Below, one piece after another: positions 1 to 5,435 of a stretch of 7,541 bases of DNA; the first letter of the stretch is position 1, and each line of letters opens with the position of its first letter. Under the pieces are notes generated by a model. It was given only the letters and a program-made list of their open reading frames with translations. It was not told where the DNA came from and did not search any database. A program made the translations under genes and the position numbers. The DNA comes from Spirochaetia bacterium (GTDB lineage Bacteria; Spirochaetota; Spirochaetia; Treponematales; Treponemataceae), in NCBI GenBank assembly GCA_900769325.1, contig CAAGGF010000016.1, positions 1-7,541 on the forward strand. Reading direction: 5' to 3'.

Positions 1-76
1 TAAGAACTTTTATATCTGGTGTTTTTATTGTGCGAATTAATTTATCTAAAAAGTCATGTCTTTGCAGTATCTTCAT
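1..76 (-). CDS. ATP-binding protein, N-terminal 25 codons (partial; AAA/DUF4143-like)
   Basis: The ATG at 76-74 opens a frame with no stop to the window edge. The 25 visible residues begin MKILQRHDFLDKLI and end KTPDIKVL. This matches the usual opening of AAA_14/DUF4143 ATPases: a basic residue, then a (Y/F)LDKL helix, then IKVL just before the P-loop (typically TGxRRxGKS). The P-loop itself would lie outside the window, so the assignment rests only on this opening and on the promoter. There is no Shine-Dalgarno sequence. A TAAAAT hexamer ends only 6 nt before the ATG, so transcription probably starts at or next to the A of the start codon. These ATPases are common accessory genes of unclear role. 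An unrelated protein with a similar N-terminus remains possible. Confidence 0.6.
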   Translation of the reverse strand, partial: MKILQRHDFLDKLIRTIKTPDIKVL

Positions 77-82
77 AAACTG

Positions 83-111
83 ATTTTACTACTTCTGTTC
101 CGCAAAATCAA
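83..111 (-). promoter_or_regulatory. Promoter of the ATPase-like gene, leaderless geometry
   Basis: Read on the minus strand, TTGATT (111-106) and TAAAAT (88-83) are separated by exactly 17 nt, a good housekeeping-sigma promoter. Only 6 nt (82-77) separate the -10 from the ATG, which places the predicted start of transcription on the start codon. One arm of the TTCCGCAAAA palindrome fills the spacer, so a protein bound there would block RNA polymerase. That points to repression. Confidence 0.7.
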
Positions 112-159
112 TATTTTTTCATTTTTGCGGAACAGAATTTTATTTTCATTCCGCAAAAT
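93..159. promoter_or_regulatory. TTCCGCAAAA operator cluster (15-bp inverted repeat plus a third half-site)
   Basis: Arm 93-107 (TTCTGTTCCGCAAAA) and arm 123-137 (TTTTGCGGAACAGAA) are perfect 15-bp reverse complements around a 15-nt AT-rich loop. A third copy of the core, TTCCGCAAAAT, lies at 149-159 in the same orientation as the first, 52 bp away. The sites are GC-richer than their surroundings and the first sits inside the promoter spacer. This looks like a multi-site operator. A cruciform or an RNA hairpin is possible, but the third half-site argues for protein binding. The regulator is unknown; self-repression by the downstream gene product is one option. Confidence 0.65.
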
Positions 160-214
160 AAGAAATAATGTAACTTGAATTCTTTCTTTAATAAACCATG
201 GATAAAACAGATTT

Positions 215-526
215 TTACATTTGAGACAGTTTCAAATCTTTCATCAGCCGTACGATTTTAGGGCGGTTGTAACGCTGCAAAATAACATACTGCATATCCC
301 AAACTGCAGAAAAAACTGAACCAATTACAACAAGATACGGAAAACCTGTCTGCCCGGTAATCGTCCTTATCAAAAAGTTGTACCCGGTAAGGCACATTAT
401 AAGCGAAAGACATTTTGTAAAATCATTACTGAAAGCAAAGTCCAGCACAATTGCTCCGCACGGAAGCAAAACCGAAAGCGAAATAATCAATATAATTGTA
501 AAAAGCGTTTTTTTTGAAGTTTTCAT
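215..526 (-). CDS. Small membrane protein of unknown function (103 aa)
   Basis: The frame encodes 103 residues beginning MKTSKKTLF. It has three hydrophobic segments at about residues 8-29, 38-54 and 62-83, and a basic C-terminal tail (RYNRPKIVRLMKDLK). I do not recognise the family. The ATG at 526 is preferred over an upstream GTG at 580. The extra 18 codons would overlap the degenerate methyltransferase in another frame, and the ATG lies 5 nt after that gene's stop, as expected for a translationally coupled second cistron. The ribosome binding site is weak (GTGAG). The only clear promoter is the one before the methyltransferase remnant at 751-780, so the gene is probably expressed as the tail of that decayed operon. 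Confidence 0.6.
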   Translation of the reverse strand: MKTSKKTLFTIILIISLSVLLPCGAIVLDFAFSNDFTKCLSLIMCLTGYNFLIRTITGQTGFPYLVVIGSVFSAVWDMQYVILQRYNRPKIVRLMKDLKLSQM

Positions 527-531
527 TTTTC

Positions 532-715
532 TCACTTTTGGGCCATAATCACCGCGAATTTTCCGTTCAAGTAAATGCACTCCGCACTTTTGAAACCTGC
601 TTCTTTAAGCCACACAATCTCTTGTAACACGGAACATTCTCGGTCGAGTTTTTTGCGTTCAAGCCAGCGCTCGTATTCTTTTTGCAATCAGGTTAAACTG
701 GTCTTGAATGTTCAT
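532..715 (-). pseudogene. Class I SAM-dependent methyltransferase, internally deleted and frameshifted
   Basis: From the ATG at 715 the protein starts MNIQDQFNLIAK, the usual N-terminus of a family of SAM-dependent methyltransferases of roughly 200 aa. One extra A in the AAAAA run near 680 sends it to a stop. The next frame continues KEYERWLERKKLDRECS, then WLKEAGFKSAECIYLNGKFAVIMAQK and TGA at 534-532, which reads as the family C-terminus (LKEAGF...VEC.Y...FAVI.A). The whole Rossmann core with the SAM-binding GxGxG loop is missing: about 60 codons remain. The promoter and ribosome binding site look intact, so the remnant may be kept for expression of the membrane protein just downstream. Recognition is from memory of family motifs, not from a search. 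Confidence 0.7.
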
Positions 716-722
716 GGGCGAG

Positions 723-780
723 CTCCTTGTGAGGGTAGGGGATTGTTTACAGTATATAAGATTTTACAGAAAATGTACAA
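723..780 (-). promoter_or_regulatory. Promoter and ribosome binding site of the methyltransferase remnant
   Basis: On the minus strand TTGTAC (780-775), an 18-nt spacer and TATACT (756-751) form a plausible promoter. A strong AAGGAG (728-723) sits 7 nt before the ATG at 715. Unlike the ATPase and kinase promoters in this window, this one has a normal untranslated leader of about 30 nt. Confidence 0.6.
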
Positions 781-814
781 CTTGAACCTTTTTTTAAAGG
801 AATTTTCTTCTTTT

Positions 815-1429
815 TCATCCCCACCTTCTTTTTACCTTGCAAACAATTCTATAAATGCAAAGACACACCAATGCACAAAAAATTTTATCTACAAAGTTTG
901 TGATTGTGCCGCCTATGTATGCTGCAACCGGCAGGCTTCTGATTACGACGTAGATTCCCTGAACGGCGTTATCAACCTGCGGAATAGAAGTGTTCGCACC
1001 GTACACGAAAGTTGAAATCGTGTCGCCGATAATTGAATTGCTGATTGCGGCTAAAAATCCAGCCCACATAAAGCTGTCTGCGGAAAGAAGTTTTTCCTTA
1101 GGATGATTTTTTCTTCCTGTGCGGAAAACCATCCAGGCGATTAAAGCGGTAGAAAGGTGACATGTTGCAAAAAATATTCCTGTGTGTGTAAAAATTGAAA
1201 GCAGAAGATTTGAGCCAAATGCGCAGATTAAACCCGGAACAAGTCCGCATAAAGCAACGACTGCAATTGTCATTATTGAATCAAGATAAAGAGGAAAAGC
1301 AATAAGCCCTGCAAGAAATGAACCGAGATAATTTATTCCGATTGAAATGGCGGTAAAGAGAACTGTAAAAATTATTCTGTGGGAAGTCCATTTTTGGGAT
1401 GTCAACTTGTCAGTTAGGTTTTCACTCAT
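815..1429 (-). CDS. ECF-transporter S-component-like membrane protein
   Basis: The 204-residue protein is almost entirely hydrophobic, with segments at about 19-43, 48-75, 79-103, 120-142 and 163-195 and a basic end (KVKRRWG). The stretch around residues 46-70 (PLYLDSIMTIAV, then GLVPGLICAFGSN) resembles substrate-binding S components of energy-coupling-factor transporters (LDxxxT followed by G.VPG..VG...N). S components are membrane receptors for vitamins or other trace nutrients and need separate EcfA/EcfT subunits, which are not in the window. The start is fixed by a 4-bp ATGA overlap with the response regulator stop, so the gene is the third cistron of the kinase operon. It may import the signal-related compound or act as a membrane partner of the kinase. 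The substrate cannot be told from sequence. Confidence 0.65.
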   Translation of the reverse strand: MSENLTDKLTSQKWTSHRIIFTVLFTAISIGINYLGSFLAGLIAFPLYLDSIMTIAVVALCGLVPGLICAFGSNLLLSIFTHTGIFFATCHLSTALIAWMVFRTGRKNHPKEKLLSADSFMWAGFLAAISNSIIGDTISTFVYGANTSIPQVDNAVQGIYVVIRSLPVAAYIGGTITNFVDKIFCALVCLCIYRIVCKVKRRWG

Positions 1430-2103
1430 ACTATAAGCCCCAGAAGTTTTGCTTTTTCAAGAAGGTCGTGCCTGTCTTTTATGTCGAGTTTTGAATAGAC
1501 TTCGGTCCGCTGGTTAATGACTGTTTTTTCTGACTTACCGAGCTTTTTGGCAATATCTGCGACGTGCATATCCTGCGAAAGAAGAATAAAAACTTCACGC
1601 TCTTTTTTGGAAAGCGATTTGTAGTTGTCAAAAAGATAGCTCAAATCATTTGTGATGTTGTGAGCGCGTCCGTGATTGTTCAGCATTGACTGCATCATTT
1701 CAGTTGCAGCTTTGTTGTAATATGAATTGCCGTTTGCAACAGTTGTAATTGCAGTTGCAAGCTCATCAATCGTTGCGTCTTTTGTAATGTAGCCCTGAAC
1801 TCCGTTCAAAAGGGAGTTTTCAACATGAATTACATCGTTGAACATGGTGTAAATCAAAATAGAAATGCCGGGGTTAAGTTTTTTCATCTCCGGAATCAAT
1901 TCAAGTCCGCTTCTGCCGTCAAGGTTCAAATCAAGAATGACGATTTTGATGTCGCGCTCTTCCTTTAAGGTTTCCAGTGCGCTTTCATAATCACTTGCGC
2001 CGATAAAATCAAAAGAGGAATCTTTATTTTTGAGCATCTGAATCATGCCGTCGCGTAACCCCACATGATCATCAACGAACAGAATCTTTAATTGTGATTG
2101 CAA
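1426..2103 (-). CDS. NarL/LuxR-family response regulator
   Basis: 225 residues. The receiver domain (about 1-125) has the acidic pocket D11-D12, phospho-acceptor D58 in VILDLNLDG, T86 and K108 (YITKD). The LuxR-type helix-turn-helix (about 161-218) shows LSKKEREVF, ADIAKKLGKSEKTV and the YSKLDIKDR recognition end. The protein is phosphorylated by the kinase encoded just upstream and binds DNA as a dimer. The start is TTG at 2103, set by GGAGG 8 nt upstream; it overlaps the kinase 3' end by 32 bp, so the pair is translationally coupled. The likely targets are the GGGAAA-n-TCCCAAA palindromes in the three promoter modules of this window, including its own operon promoter. That targeting is an inference from proximity and site symmetry. 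Confidence 0.93.
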   Translation of the reverse strand: MQSQLKILFVDDHVGLRDGMIQMLKNKDSSFDFIGASDYESALETLKEERDIKIVILDLNLDGRSGLELIPEMKKLNPGISILIYTMFNDVIHVENSLLNGVQGYITKDATIDELATAITTVANGNSYYNKAATEMMQSMLNNHGRAHNITNDLSYLFDNYKSLSKKEREVFILLSQDMHVADIAKKLGKSEKTVINQRTEVYSKLDIKDRHDLLEKAKLLGLIV

Positions 2104-3133
2104 TTGTTGTTCCTCCCTCGCTTATAAAATTGACAGTGCCGCCCAAAAGTTCCACCCGCTCCTTGATGTTTGAAACGCCGTAATGTTTTTTTGCGCTCTG
2201 CTTGTTTTTAAGTTCAACTTCTTCTTCCGAAAATCCCTTGCCGTCGTCCTTTATGATAAAACGGAAGTCGTCGATTCCATCTACAAAGCGGATTTCAACA
2301 TTGTTCGCGTTTGCATGGCGGCTGATGTTGGAAAGAGCTTCCTGCAGGATTCGGATAAGTTCAATCTGAACATTTTCGCTTAAATGCTGGATTTTTGTTG
2401 AACCGATGTAGACCTTTGTCGAGATGTTGTAGTTTGCTTCAAGCGTTGCCGCCAGTTTTTTTACAATTTCTTCAAAGCTTTCGTTCAGGTTCAGGTGGGT
2501 GGTTCCAATCATATAGCGCACTTCGTTAAAAGCCTGCTGGGCATAAAACTTTGATTTTGAAATATCTTCTTTTTCAAGATAAAGCTTAAGCGCCGCAAGA
2601 TCCTGAGCAACACCGTCGTGAAGGTTGCGGCTGATTTTAGACTGTTCTTCGTTCATCACTTTAAGGCGGTGAAGGTCTATTCTGTTTTTAAATGATTTTT
2701 CTACAATCAGAAAAACTGCAATCATAATGAGGATGAGAGAGCAGTATAAAAGCGTGTCGTAGCCAAGGTTCAGGCGGTTCTGCGTCTGATGCATGTTGTT
2801 TTGAAAAGTGATTATCGGCTCAATTGTGCTCTGACTTGTTTCTAGGAGTTCAATAATCTTTGAAAGTTCAGTTTTTAATTCTTCGTCAAAATAAGTAAAA
2901 GGCGCGTAATCGTATTTGAGTTTTTCGGTAAGTTCAGTATGGTCGGTGTGGTCAAAGTTTCCGCTTTTTTCTTCCAGCTGAATTTTGAGCATCTGAGAAT
3001 CCAGTTCCGAAATCTTTTTGTTTGAGTAGGTCTTAAAATAAATGGAAAATCCAAAATTGATTATTGCCACATAGATGATGAGTAATTCAATTTTAAAAAC
3101 ATGCTTCAATATAAAAGCAGCACTTTTGCTCAT
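2072..3133 (-). CDS. Membrane sensor histidine kinase, NarL/DegS type
   Basis: 353 residues from the ATG at 3133. A transmembrane helix (about 15-33), an extracytoplasmic sensor region of about 90 residues (34-125, helical and charged, no recognised domain) and a second helix (about 127-144) lead to a HisKA_3 dimerisation box with phospho-acceptor H172 (RNLHDGVAQDL). The ATPase domain follows: N box EALSNISRHA (265-274), DDGKGF (296-301) and GVSNIKERVELLGG (319-332). It autophosphorylates and passes the phosphate to the overlapping response regulator. I chose ATG 3133 over a start 18 nt upstream because that one lies inside the -10 element. The -10 (TATACT, 3145-3140) ends 6 nt before the ATG and no Shine-Dalgarno exists, so the mRNA is probably leaderless. 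The same start (MSKS.A) recurs as a fossil at 6198. Confidence 0.93.
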   Translation of the reverse strand: MSKSAAFILKHVFKIELLIIYVAIINFGFSIYFKTYSNKKISELDSQMLKIQLEEKSGNFDHTDHTELTEKLKYDYAPFTYFDEELKTELSKIIELLETSQSTIEPIITFQNNMHQTQNRLNLGYDTLLYCSLILIMIAVFLIVEKSFKNRIDLHRLKVMNEEQSKISRNLHDGVAQDLAALKLYLEKEDISKSKFYAQQAFNEVRYMIGTTHLNLNESFEEIVKKLAATLEANYNISTKVYIGSTKIQHLSENVQIELIRILQEALSNISRHANANNVEIRFVDGIDDFRFIIKDDGKGFSEEEVELKNKQSAKKHYGVSNIKERVELLGGTVNFISEGGTTIAITIKDSVR

Positions 3134-3139
3134 GCACCA

Positions 3140-3242
3140 AGTATACACCAAAAGTCCCGTTTTTGTTTGGGAAATTTTCCCAAGAATTTAGGAAAATTTT
3201 AGGAATCTGTCCCAAAGGAATTTTGACCTCTTGATGTATAAT
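3140..3242. promoter_or_regulatory. Divergent promoter module, copy 1 (kinase operon / unknown gene)
   Basis: The minus-directed promoter has -10 TATACT (3145-3140). Its CCCAAA (3171-3166) belongs to the palindrome TTGGGAAATTTTCCCAA (3167-3183; 8-bp arms, 1-nt centre). The plus-directed promoter has -10 TATAAT (3237-3242), with CCCAAA (3211-3216) in the weaker palindrome AGGAATCTGTCCCAAA. In both directions CCCAAA begins 26 nt before the -10, where a -35 element should be, and no TTGACA-like -35 stands in either place. This suggests activation by a dimeric regulator bound at -35, or an unusual sigma factor. The two CCC blocks are 32 bp apart, versus 22 bp in the other copies. Confidence 0.75.
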
Positions 3243-3266
3243 GTGGAGCAAAGGAGGTTATAGTCC

Positions 3267-3785
3267 ATGAATGAATCACAGAGAAAATTTCTTAAAAACG
3301 AATTTTTTATGCTCTCATGGGGCGCAGCAGTTCAACACAATGGGGTTTGGAAAAATCCTAATGGGAAAGCAGATTTTAAAATGCAGATAAAAGCATTTTT
3401 GGAAAATGAGCTGTTAAAAGATTATGGCAAAAGAAAAGTAACAGAAGAAGAACATATTACGAACATTGAAAAACTTCAGGCGAAAACTAAAGAACTGGGA
3501 AACAGATTGAATTTCGGCACCTGTCAGAAACTTCTGAATATGATGTGTAAATATTACTGGTGCGTAGGTTTTATTGAAGAACCGCCGCACCTTCCAATCG
3601 ACAGCATCAACCTTAAAAATGCAGGGATTAAAGGCAAATGCTGGACAAAAGACATAAATGATAAAAACGATTATAAAAAAATTATTGATGATATAAGAAA
3701 AAAAACAGGCAACAAATCCCTTGCTCAATGGGAAGTGGATAACTGGGAAAGACGTAGCTATAAATCTGAATCGTGTGAAAAGTAA
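3267..3785 (+). CDS. Conserved small protein of unknown function (172 aa)
   Basis: The ATG follows a strong AAGGAGG (3251-3257). The protein has no signal peptide or membrane segment and looks cytosolic. Recognisable blocks are FGTCQKLLNMMCKYYW (83-98), PPHLPIDSINL (106-116), WTKDI (126-130) and LAQWEVDNW near the end (152-160). They recall a family of small uncharacterised bacterial proteins with a (F/Y)GxxQKxLNMxxKY block, a 'PxDSxIL' block and a terminal 'WExxxW', often seen in variable regions. No catalytic motif is evident. It is driven by the plus-directed arm of promoter module copy 1, so it is probably co-regulated with the kinase operon. A shared A/T-rich repeat follows its stop. Family recall is from memory; the function is unknown. 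Confidence 0.75.
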   Translation: MNESQRKFLKNEFFMLSWGAAVQHNGVWKNPNGKADFKMQIKAFLENELLKDYGKRKVTEEEHITNIEKLQAKTKELGNRLNFGTCQKLLNMMCKYYWCVGFIEEPPHLPIDSINLKNAGIKGKCWTKDINDKNDYKKIIDDIRKKTGNKSLAQWEVDNWERRSYKSESCEK

Positions 3786-3801
3786 AAAAAATCAAAAAAA
3801 G

Positions 3802-3846
3802 TTTAAAAATTTTACTTAAAAAAAACACCTTTTGCGTATTTATTAT
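3802..3846 (+). repeat. AT-rich downstream repeat, copy 1
   Basis: This 45-bp stretch contains ACTT, a run of 8 A, then CACCTTTTGCGTATTTATTAT. It is nearly identical to 6625-6670 (few substitutions, one extra A). In both places it lies just downstream of a gene driven by a promoter module. Here it ends 2 nt before promoter module copy 2, in the place where copies 1 and 3 carry the kinase start sequence. It may contain a promoter, a transcript end, or the boundary of a transferred segment. Its function is not clear. Confidence 0.6.
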
Positions 3847-3848
3847 CA

Positions 3849-3941
3849 AGTATACACCAAAAGTCCCGTTTTTGTTTGGGAAATTTTCCCGAAGTTTTTA
3901 GGAAAGCGTCCCAAAGGAATTTTAGTGTGATGATGTAGAAT
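3849..3941. promoter_or_regulatory. Divergent promoter module, copy 2 (lipoprotein)
   Basis: The minus arm has TATACT (3854-3849) with CCCAAA (3880-3875) 26 nt upstream, in a palindrome of GGGAAATTTTCCC type at 3878-3890. The plus arm has TAGAAT (3936-3941) with CCCAAA (3910-3915), again 26 nt, in AGGAAAGCGTCCCAAA. The CCC blocks are 22 bp apart. The minus arm has no start codon 6 nt after its -10 (a TAA is there) and would only make RNA antisense to the upstream gene, so that direction is probably relic. The plus arm has a leader of roughly 35 nt with AGGAG at 3972-3976 before the lipoprotein start. Confidence 0.72.
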
Positions 3942-3982
3942 CATTCAGCAGTGAAAATTTTTAAATAATTTAGGAGATTCGA

Positions 3983-4447
3983 ATGAATAAGATTTTGAAG
4001 ATTTTAAGTATTTTGGTTATTGGTTTTGTGATGTTCTCTTGCAGCACACCTACAAATGATCCGACACCTTATGTTCCGGAACCAAGTGGTCCTGAAACAC
4101 CGGTTGAAACTCCTTCTGATGATCCAGTAGAAGAGAAACCTGAAGTTCAGACATATTCAATTACTTTTACAACTGCAAAACCTAATCATAAGATTATTAC
4201 AGATTATTTGAATAGTTTACCTGAATTTAAAAACCTTAAAGAAGGTACTGAAGTAAAGCTTTATAAGCACATCTACTTGAATAAAGCTTGTACTGAGATT
4301 ACAACGGAAATTGTTGAAACCTCTGTGTATGATTATCATTTCTGTTATAATTATAATAACTCCGAAATAGATTCAGTAATTATTGGAAACGAAGATGTTG
4401 AAGTTGAGATGCAGCTTTCTAATGCAATTCAATTTCGAGATAGTTAA
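3983..4447 (+). CDS. Predicted lipoprotein of unknown function (154 aa)
   Basis: A lipoprotein signal peptide runs from MNKILKILS to the lipobox FSC, with C20 as the predicted lipidated cysteine after cleavage at S19. Next is a Pro/Glu/Thr-rich linker (about 22-56, several PxxP and ETP repeats) that would hold the domain away from the membrane. The folded part (about 57-154) begins YSITFTTAKP and includes KEGTEVKLYKHIYLNKACTE. I do not recognise the domain. AGGAG at 3972-3976 sets the ATG. The gene has its own promoter module (copy 2) and ends at a strong terminator, so it is a single-gene unit. If the kinase system controls the module, this is a surface protein in that regulon. It is complete and shows no sign of decay. 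Confidence 0.85.
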   Translation: MNKILKILSILVIGFVMFSCSTPTNDPTPYVPEPSGPETPVETPSDDPVEEKPEVQTYSITFTTAKPNHKIITDYLNSLPEFKNLKEGTEVKLYKHIYLNKACTEITTEIVETSVYDYHFCYNYNNSEIDSVIIGNEDVEVEMQLSNAIQFRDS

Positions 4448-4450
4448 AAG

Positions 4451-4480
4451 AGAGGACTGCTAAAAAGCAGTCCTCTTTAT
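4451..4480 (+). terminator. Rho-independent terminator of the lipoprotein gene
   Basis: AGAGGACTGC (4451-4460), a 6-nt loop and GCAGTCCTCT (4467-4476) form a perfect 10-bp stem followed by TTATTTT. It begins 4 nt after the lipoprotein stop. The opposite strand also has the stem but a poorer T-run, so it could weakly stop the converging phage-like remnant too. Confidence 0.92.
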
Positions 4481-4481
4481 T

Positions 4482-5110
4482 TTAAATATAGTTTACAGCT
4501 GTAGGAACAAGTTTTTTAGTACTACTATTATAATGCCAAGCTTCAATCATATAATTTGCTGATTCTGTAATGTCAAATTTAAAGGCAGTTTTTTGATTTA
4601 ATAGGTCACCTAATGCACTTACATTACTTTGATATTGTGTACTACCATCTGACATTTTTGTAACTCTTACAGCACAAAGTCCCTCTGTGCTGTTAGCTAT
4701 ACTTATAGTATTATTTTTAGAAGTAACAGTAAAGTCCATTGCACCTGGTATATTAGAATCAACATAAGTCGCAACTGCTTTAACTGACGGAACAGACTCA
4801 TCATCAGGTGTGGGTGTATCAAGAGTACTTACTACATCGGTTTTATTAACTTTAGTGTTTAATGCATCATAAACAGTTTTACAGTTGTAAACACTGCTAT
4901 CATTTTTATTTTGACTATCTTCTAGACTTTTAACAATAGGGTTTTTAGTTGCTTGTGTATCAATTCCATCAAGTTTAGTTTTGAGCTCAGTTGTAAAGTC
5001 TTCTGTTGATAAACCTTTACCTTCTTCAGGCTAACGCAGTACTTACAGCTGCACAAGATGGAACTTTATCTGTATCAGAAGTTACAGTTGATGTAATTTC
5101 TGTTTTGTTT
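4482..5110 (-). pseudogene. Phage tail-fibre-like protein fragment, 5'-truncated and frameshifted
   Basis: Two adjoining minus-strand frames read as one protein. The first (about 5110-5029) gives KTEITSTVTSDTDKVPS then CAAVSTALA and stops at 5028-5026. The second is open from 5030 to its stop at 4482, starting PEEGKGLSTEDFTTEL. One surplus T at the join explains the break. The KGLST.DFT...KTKLDGI block and repeated units of the type KTDVVST...VPSVKAVATYVD are typical of phage tail fibre and receptor-binding structural proteins. The C-terminal 85 or so residues look like a beta-rich tip. No start codon or ribosome binding site is visible upstream, where the reading runs into hairpins. It is an isolated prophage or tailocin relic with no other phage gene in the window. 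A translated short product from the internal ATG at 4739 is unlikely. Confidence 0.55.
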
Positions 5111-5130
5111 TGATGGAAAAAAATACGTCG

Positions 5131-5163
5131 AGTCAAGGCACGCTATCGCTTAAAGCCTTGACT
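5131..5163. repeat. Hairpin A (9-bp arms)
   Basis: AGTCAAGGC (5131-5139) and GCCTTGACT (5155-5163) are perfect complements around a 15-nt loop. A T-run (5170-5174) follows on the plus side and seven A precede at 5117-5123, so it could work as a bidirectional terminator. It lies right at the broken 5' edge of the phage-like fragment. Confidence 0.7.
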
Positions 5164-5171
5164 TCGCCGTT

Positions 5172-5196
5172 TTTAAGGTTTGTATTAAACCTTAAA
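5172..5196. repeat. Hairpin B (10-bp arms)
   Basis: TTTAAGGTTT (5172-5181) and AAACCTTAAA (5187-5196) pair perfectly around a 5-nt loop (GTATT). It is AT-rich and begins 8 nt after hairpin A. No T-run follows. Confidence 0.7.
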
Positions 5197-5201
5197 TATG
5201 A

Positions 5202-5239
5202 ATACGCTTGAAATAATTTATAGATTATTTCAAGCGTAT
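5202..5239. repeat. Hairpin C (16-bp arms)
   Basis: ATACGCTTGAAATAAT (5202-5217) and ATTATTTCAAGCGTAT (5224-5239) form a perfect 16-bp stem with a 6-nt loop (TTATAG), the longest perfect stem in the window. It begins 5 nt after hairpin B. A short T-run at 5245-5249 follows on the plus strand. Confidence 0.8.
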
Positions 5240-5322
5240 CGTCATTTTTAAATAAAGTCAAATTTTACATAAGTCTGTTTTATTTTATAGTTTACATTGA
5301 TTTTTTATGTATGACTTAGCAT

Positions 5323-5352
5323 AAAAAAAGAGCGCCGTCGCAACGCCGCTCT
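5323..5352 (-). terminator. Rho-independent terminator downstream of the transposase remnant
   Basis: AGAGCG (5329-5334) pairs with CGCTCT (5347-5352), continued inside by CGT/ACG after one mismatch. On the minus strand the stem is followed by seven T (5329-5323). It lies about 85 nt past the stop of the minus-strand transposase remnant. Confidence 0.8.
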
Positions 5353-5435
5353 CGTAAGAAACACAAAATAACGTGTTCTCCAATCTGATTAAAATATAAT
5401 GCAGAAAGTTGATGTTATCTACCTTCACTCTTGTT

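Larger units (their letters stand above)
5111..5435. other. Gene-free stretch between two minus-strand remnants
   Basis: I see no coding frame here. It holds three consecutive hairpins (5131-5239), an AT-rich segment without clear signals (5240-5322), the terminator at 5323-5352, and 83 bp of unremarkable 3' flank after the transposase remnant stop. Confidence 0.6.

Noticed and set aside
93..159. CRISPR array from the repeated TTCCGCAAAA
   Set aside because: There are only three short copies, in mixed orientation and with unequal gaps; this fits an operator, not an array.
575..1015. Plus-strand frame of 146 codons over the methyltransferase remnant and S-component end
   Set aside because: It is opposite to recognisable minus-strand protein sequence and has no sensible motifs or ribosome binding site.
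2183..2383. Plus-strand frame inside the kinase gene
   Set aside because: It lies wholly within the well-supported kinase coding sequence on the other strand and has no recognisable protein features.
3140..3242. Sigma-54 promoter as explanation of the missing -35
   Set aside because: There is no GG at -24 / GC at -12 pattern (TGGCAC-n5-TTGC). The hexamers are clear TATAAT-like -10 boxes.
3414..3728. Minus-strand Phe-rich frame opposite the 172-aa gene
   Set aside because: The Phe/Ile-rich composition is what A-rich coding DNA gives on its opposite strand. The plus-strand gene has a strong ribosome binding site and conserved-looking blocks.
3786..3848. Rho-independent terminator after the 172-aa gene
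   Set aside because: The stretch has A and T runs but no stable GC-containing stem, so I report it only as a repeat.
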